A stretch of 64,000 bases of DNA from positions 10,325,381-10,389,380 of the forward strand of contig CP036432.1 in the NCBI GenBank assembly GCA_007753675.1. Direction: 5' to 3'. The first letter of the stretch is position 1. The number at the start of each line of letters is the position of its first letter. Of the stretch, positions 62,752-64,000 are shown piece after piece. Source of the stretch: Stieleria magnilauensis (GTDB lineage Bacteria; Planctomycetota; Planctomycetia; Pirellulales; Pirellulaceae). The notes under the pieces are model-generated. The model did no database searches. It had not been told where the DNA came from and worked only from the letters and a program-made list of their open reading frames with translations. Position numbers and translations under genes: made by a program.

Positions 62752-63575
62752 GCGAAACGCGGTTCGCGTTCGGTGAAAACTGGGCATCGTTTCTAAACCA
62801 TCTGGACGAAGATCGCATCGACCAGGCATGCCGTTCGTTGACCGGGTTGCTAGGTCTTGATGACGCCGCCGGACGTCCGCTGGACGGTCAACGCTTTCTG
62901 GATCTCGGCAGCGGCAGCGGACTGTTTTCACTGGCCGCCTATCGGTTGGGGGCGGAGGTCGTGTCGATCGACTTTGATCCTCACAGTGTCGCCTGCACCG
63001 AACAGCTTCGGCAGCGTGAATCGGCGGACCCGATGAAATGGAAAATTCTTCAAGGCTCCGCGTTGGATCAATCGCTGATGGAATCGCTGGGACAGTTTGA
63101 CGTCGTCTACAGCTGGGGTGTACTGCATCACACCGGGCAAATGGAACGAGCGATCGAACTGGCAGCGGCGCGTGTGGCGGTCGGCGGACGATTTGCGATC
63201 GCGATTTATAACGACCAGGGCGGCGGCAGTCGGCGATGGCTGGGGATCAAGCAGCTGTACCATCGATTGCCAAAGTGGGCGCGCCCCGTGTGGGTCGCGG
63301 CGGTCGCGTCGTGGTACGAATTCAAGTTCGCCCTGGCCCGGCTAGCCGGCGGACGCAATCCGCTGCCCTTTGCCGACTGGCGGAAAAAGCGAACCGATCG
63401 CGGCATGTCGGCGTGGCACGATTGGGTCGACTGGATCGGTGGGCTGCCCTTTGAAGTCGCCAAACCCGAAGCCATCATCGTGCCGTTGGTCGCCAAACAC
63501 TTCCAGCTGATCAACCTGAGCACCGTCGGCAACGGATGGGGCTGCAACGAATACGTCTTCAAAAAAGTGGCGTAA
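62748..63575 (+). CDS. Class I SAM-dependent methyltransferase
   Basis: 275 aa, coupled to the MGMT-type gene by an ATGA overlap. SAM-binding motif I FLDLGSGSGLFSLAAYRLGA, motif II Asp in VVSIDFDPHS, and motif IV-like FDVVYSWGVLHHTGQME. The C-terminal 110 residues include a Trp/Lys-rich helical part (LPKWARPVWVAAVASWYEFK) that may contact membrane or substrate. The substrate is unknown. The stop codon is embedded in a perfect 21-bp hairpin. Confidence 0.9.
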   Translation: MSETRFAFGENWASFLNHLDEDRIDQACRSLTGLLGLDDAAGRPLDGQRFLDLGSGSGLFSLAAYRLGAEVVSIDFDPHSVACTEQLRQRESADPMKWKILQGSALDQSLMESLGQFDVVYSWGVLHHTGQMERAIELAAARVAVGGRFAIAIYNDQGGGSRRWLGIKQLYHRLPKWARPVWVAAVASWYEFKFALARLAGGRNPLPFADWRKKRTDRGMSAWHDWVDWIGGLPFEVAKPEAIIVPLVAKHFQLINLSTVGNGWGCNEYVFKKVA

Positions 63576-63624
63576 GCTTCCAGCTTGCGAATTCCAGGCT
63601 GAACGCAAGCTGGAAGCTTACGCC
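63569..63624. repeat. Perfect inverted repeat with 21-bp arms spanning a stop codon
   Basis: Bases 63569-63589 (starting GGCGTAAGCTTCCAGCTTGC) are perfectly complementary to 63604-63624 with a 14-base loop. The left arm contains the methyltransferase stop codon. It separates two convergent genes and could act as a bidirectional mRNA-end structure; there is no T-tract. Confidence 0.88.
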
Positions 63625-63633
63625 GCTTGGCCA

Positions 63634-64000
63634 CTACCCCGCTTGCTTGACCGCTTCGGTCAACTCTTCAATAAACCGTTCCCGATCGGCCGGCGAGACG
63701 AGATAGAAACGCGAGGCGGTGCTGATCTTCACCCGCCGCACCGACAGTGCCGGTCCACTCAACCAGCTGCCGCTCGGCTCGATTGCTTTGACTTGATGCA
63801 GCGGCACGCGTTGGAACAGGATGCCGCAACGGATCGACAACGTGTCCGGCAGGATGGTGTATCGACAGGGGACGGTGAACAGGCCCGTGACCAGCAGGGT
63901 CCCGGCTCCGGCCAGCAAGCAAATCAGGGCGTCCTGTTGCCTGCCTTGCTGTAACAGCACGACCGTCAAGCCGACACAAATCATCGGCCCCAGCATCAGC
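63634..64000 (-). CDS. PH-domain membrane protein (5' end outside window)
   Basis: At least 120 aa. Two hydrophobic segments (MICVGLTVVLLQQG, ALICLLAGAGTLLVTGLF) precede a bacterial PH-like domain (CRYTILPDTLSIRCGILFQRVPLHQVKAIEPS, FYLVSPADRERFIEELTEAV). An ATG at 63996 is available but the frame continues to the window edge, so the true start may lie further right. It is convergent with the methyltransferase gene. The function is unknown; related proteins are small membrane proteins. Confidence 0.78.
   Translation of the reverse strand, partial: LMLGPMICVGLTVVLLQQGRQQDALICLLAGAGTLLVTGLFTVPCRYTILPDTLSIRCGILFQRVPLHQVKAIEPSGSWLSGPALSVRRVKISTASRFYLVSPADRERFIEELTEAVKQAG

Overview
The window is about 60% GC and looks like the chromosome of a planctomycete of the Pirellulaceae (Rhodopirellula/Stieleria type). 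The evidence is a secreted protein with an LEARRLLA-type N-terminal motif and dockerin repeats, a sulfatase, SD-poor starts mixed with many ATGA overlaps, dispersed palindromic intergenic repeats, and families common in that group (Uma2, DUF1444, DUF3467, LURP-one-related). There are no rRNA genes, recognisable tRNA genes or CRISPR arrays. This assignment is inference from gene content.

Layout. 1-934: 3' part of a BioF-like PLP enzyme. 935-1243: leader carrying a c-di-GMP-I (GEMM-I)-like riboswitch candidate. 1244-14012: a tightly packed, co-directional operon of eleven genes: receiver protein, 94-aa protein, CheW, minimal MCP, CheA-receiver hybrid, receiver-DUF4388 protein, FHA/coiled-coil protein, coiled-coil protein, formylglycine-enzyme-like protein, Zn-ribbon P-loop GTPase and a GAP1-like partner. 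It has no CheR or CheB and no flagellar genes, so it looks like a non-motility chemosensory pathway whose output includes a GTPase module. 14098-20365: M64 peptidase with dockerin, DUF1444, a membrane-anchored unknown, Uma2, sulfatase, EF-hand remnant. 20804-25923: SbcD/YhaO-like plus YhaN-like pair. 26150-29865: type II/IV pseudopilin operon. 30042-32573: FlgIN-motif flagellar protein and DinB. 32684-34674: a complete IS1182-like element with terminal inverted repeats and a 6-bp target duplication, sitting inside a palindromic repeat.

35441-40804 and 55079-62173 hold two paralogous envelope cassettes. Each has a GAF domain fused to a membrane-fusion (HlyD) module, a secreted HlyD-type adaptor, and a polytopic M50 (site-2-protease-like) protein with an N-terminal PqqD/RRE-like segment and a C-terminal HlyD-like arm. 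The second cassette is headed by a short SecA-like ATPase. Together they suggest an uncharacterised peptide/protein processing and export machine. Both M50 genes are preceded by the same heptamer (CTTGAAA) in tandem, on opposite strands.

41091-54563 is mostly housekeeping and unknown genes: DUF3467 with a clear terminator, a LURP-one-related protein between two hairpin repeats, a secreted TIM-barrel-like protein, an SDR lacking its catalytic Tyr, YjbQ, a GH63-like glucosidase, pgk, DUF2461 and an adenylate-kinase fusion. 62227-64000 holds an MGMT-type repair protein, a SAM methyltransferase and a partial PH-domain membrane protein. The most interesting parts are the riboswitch-headed chemosensory/GTPase operon and the duplicated GAF-HlyD/M50 cassettes, one with SecA.
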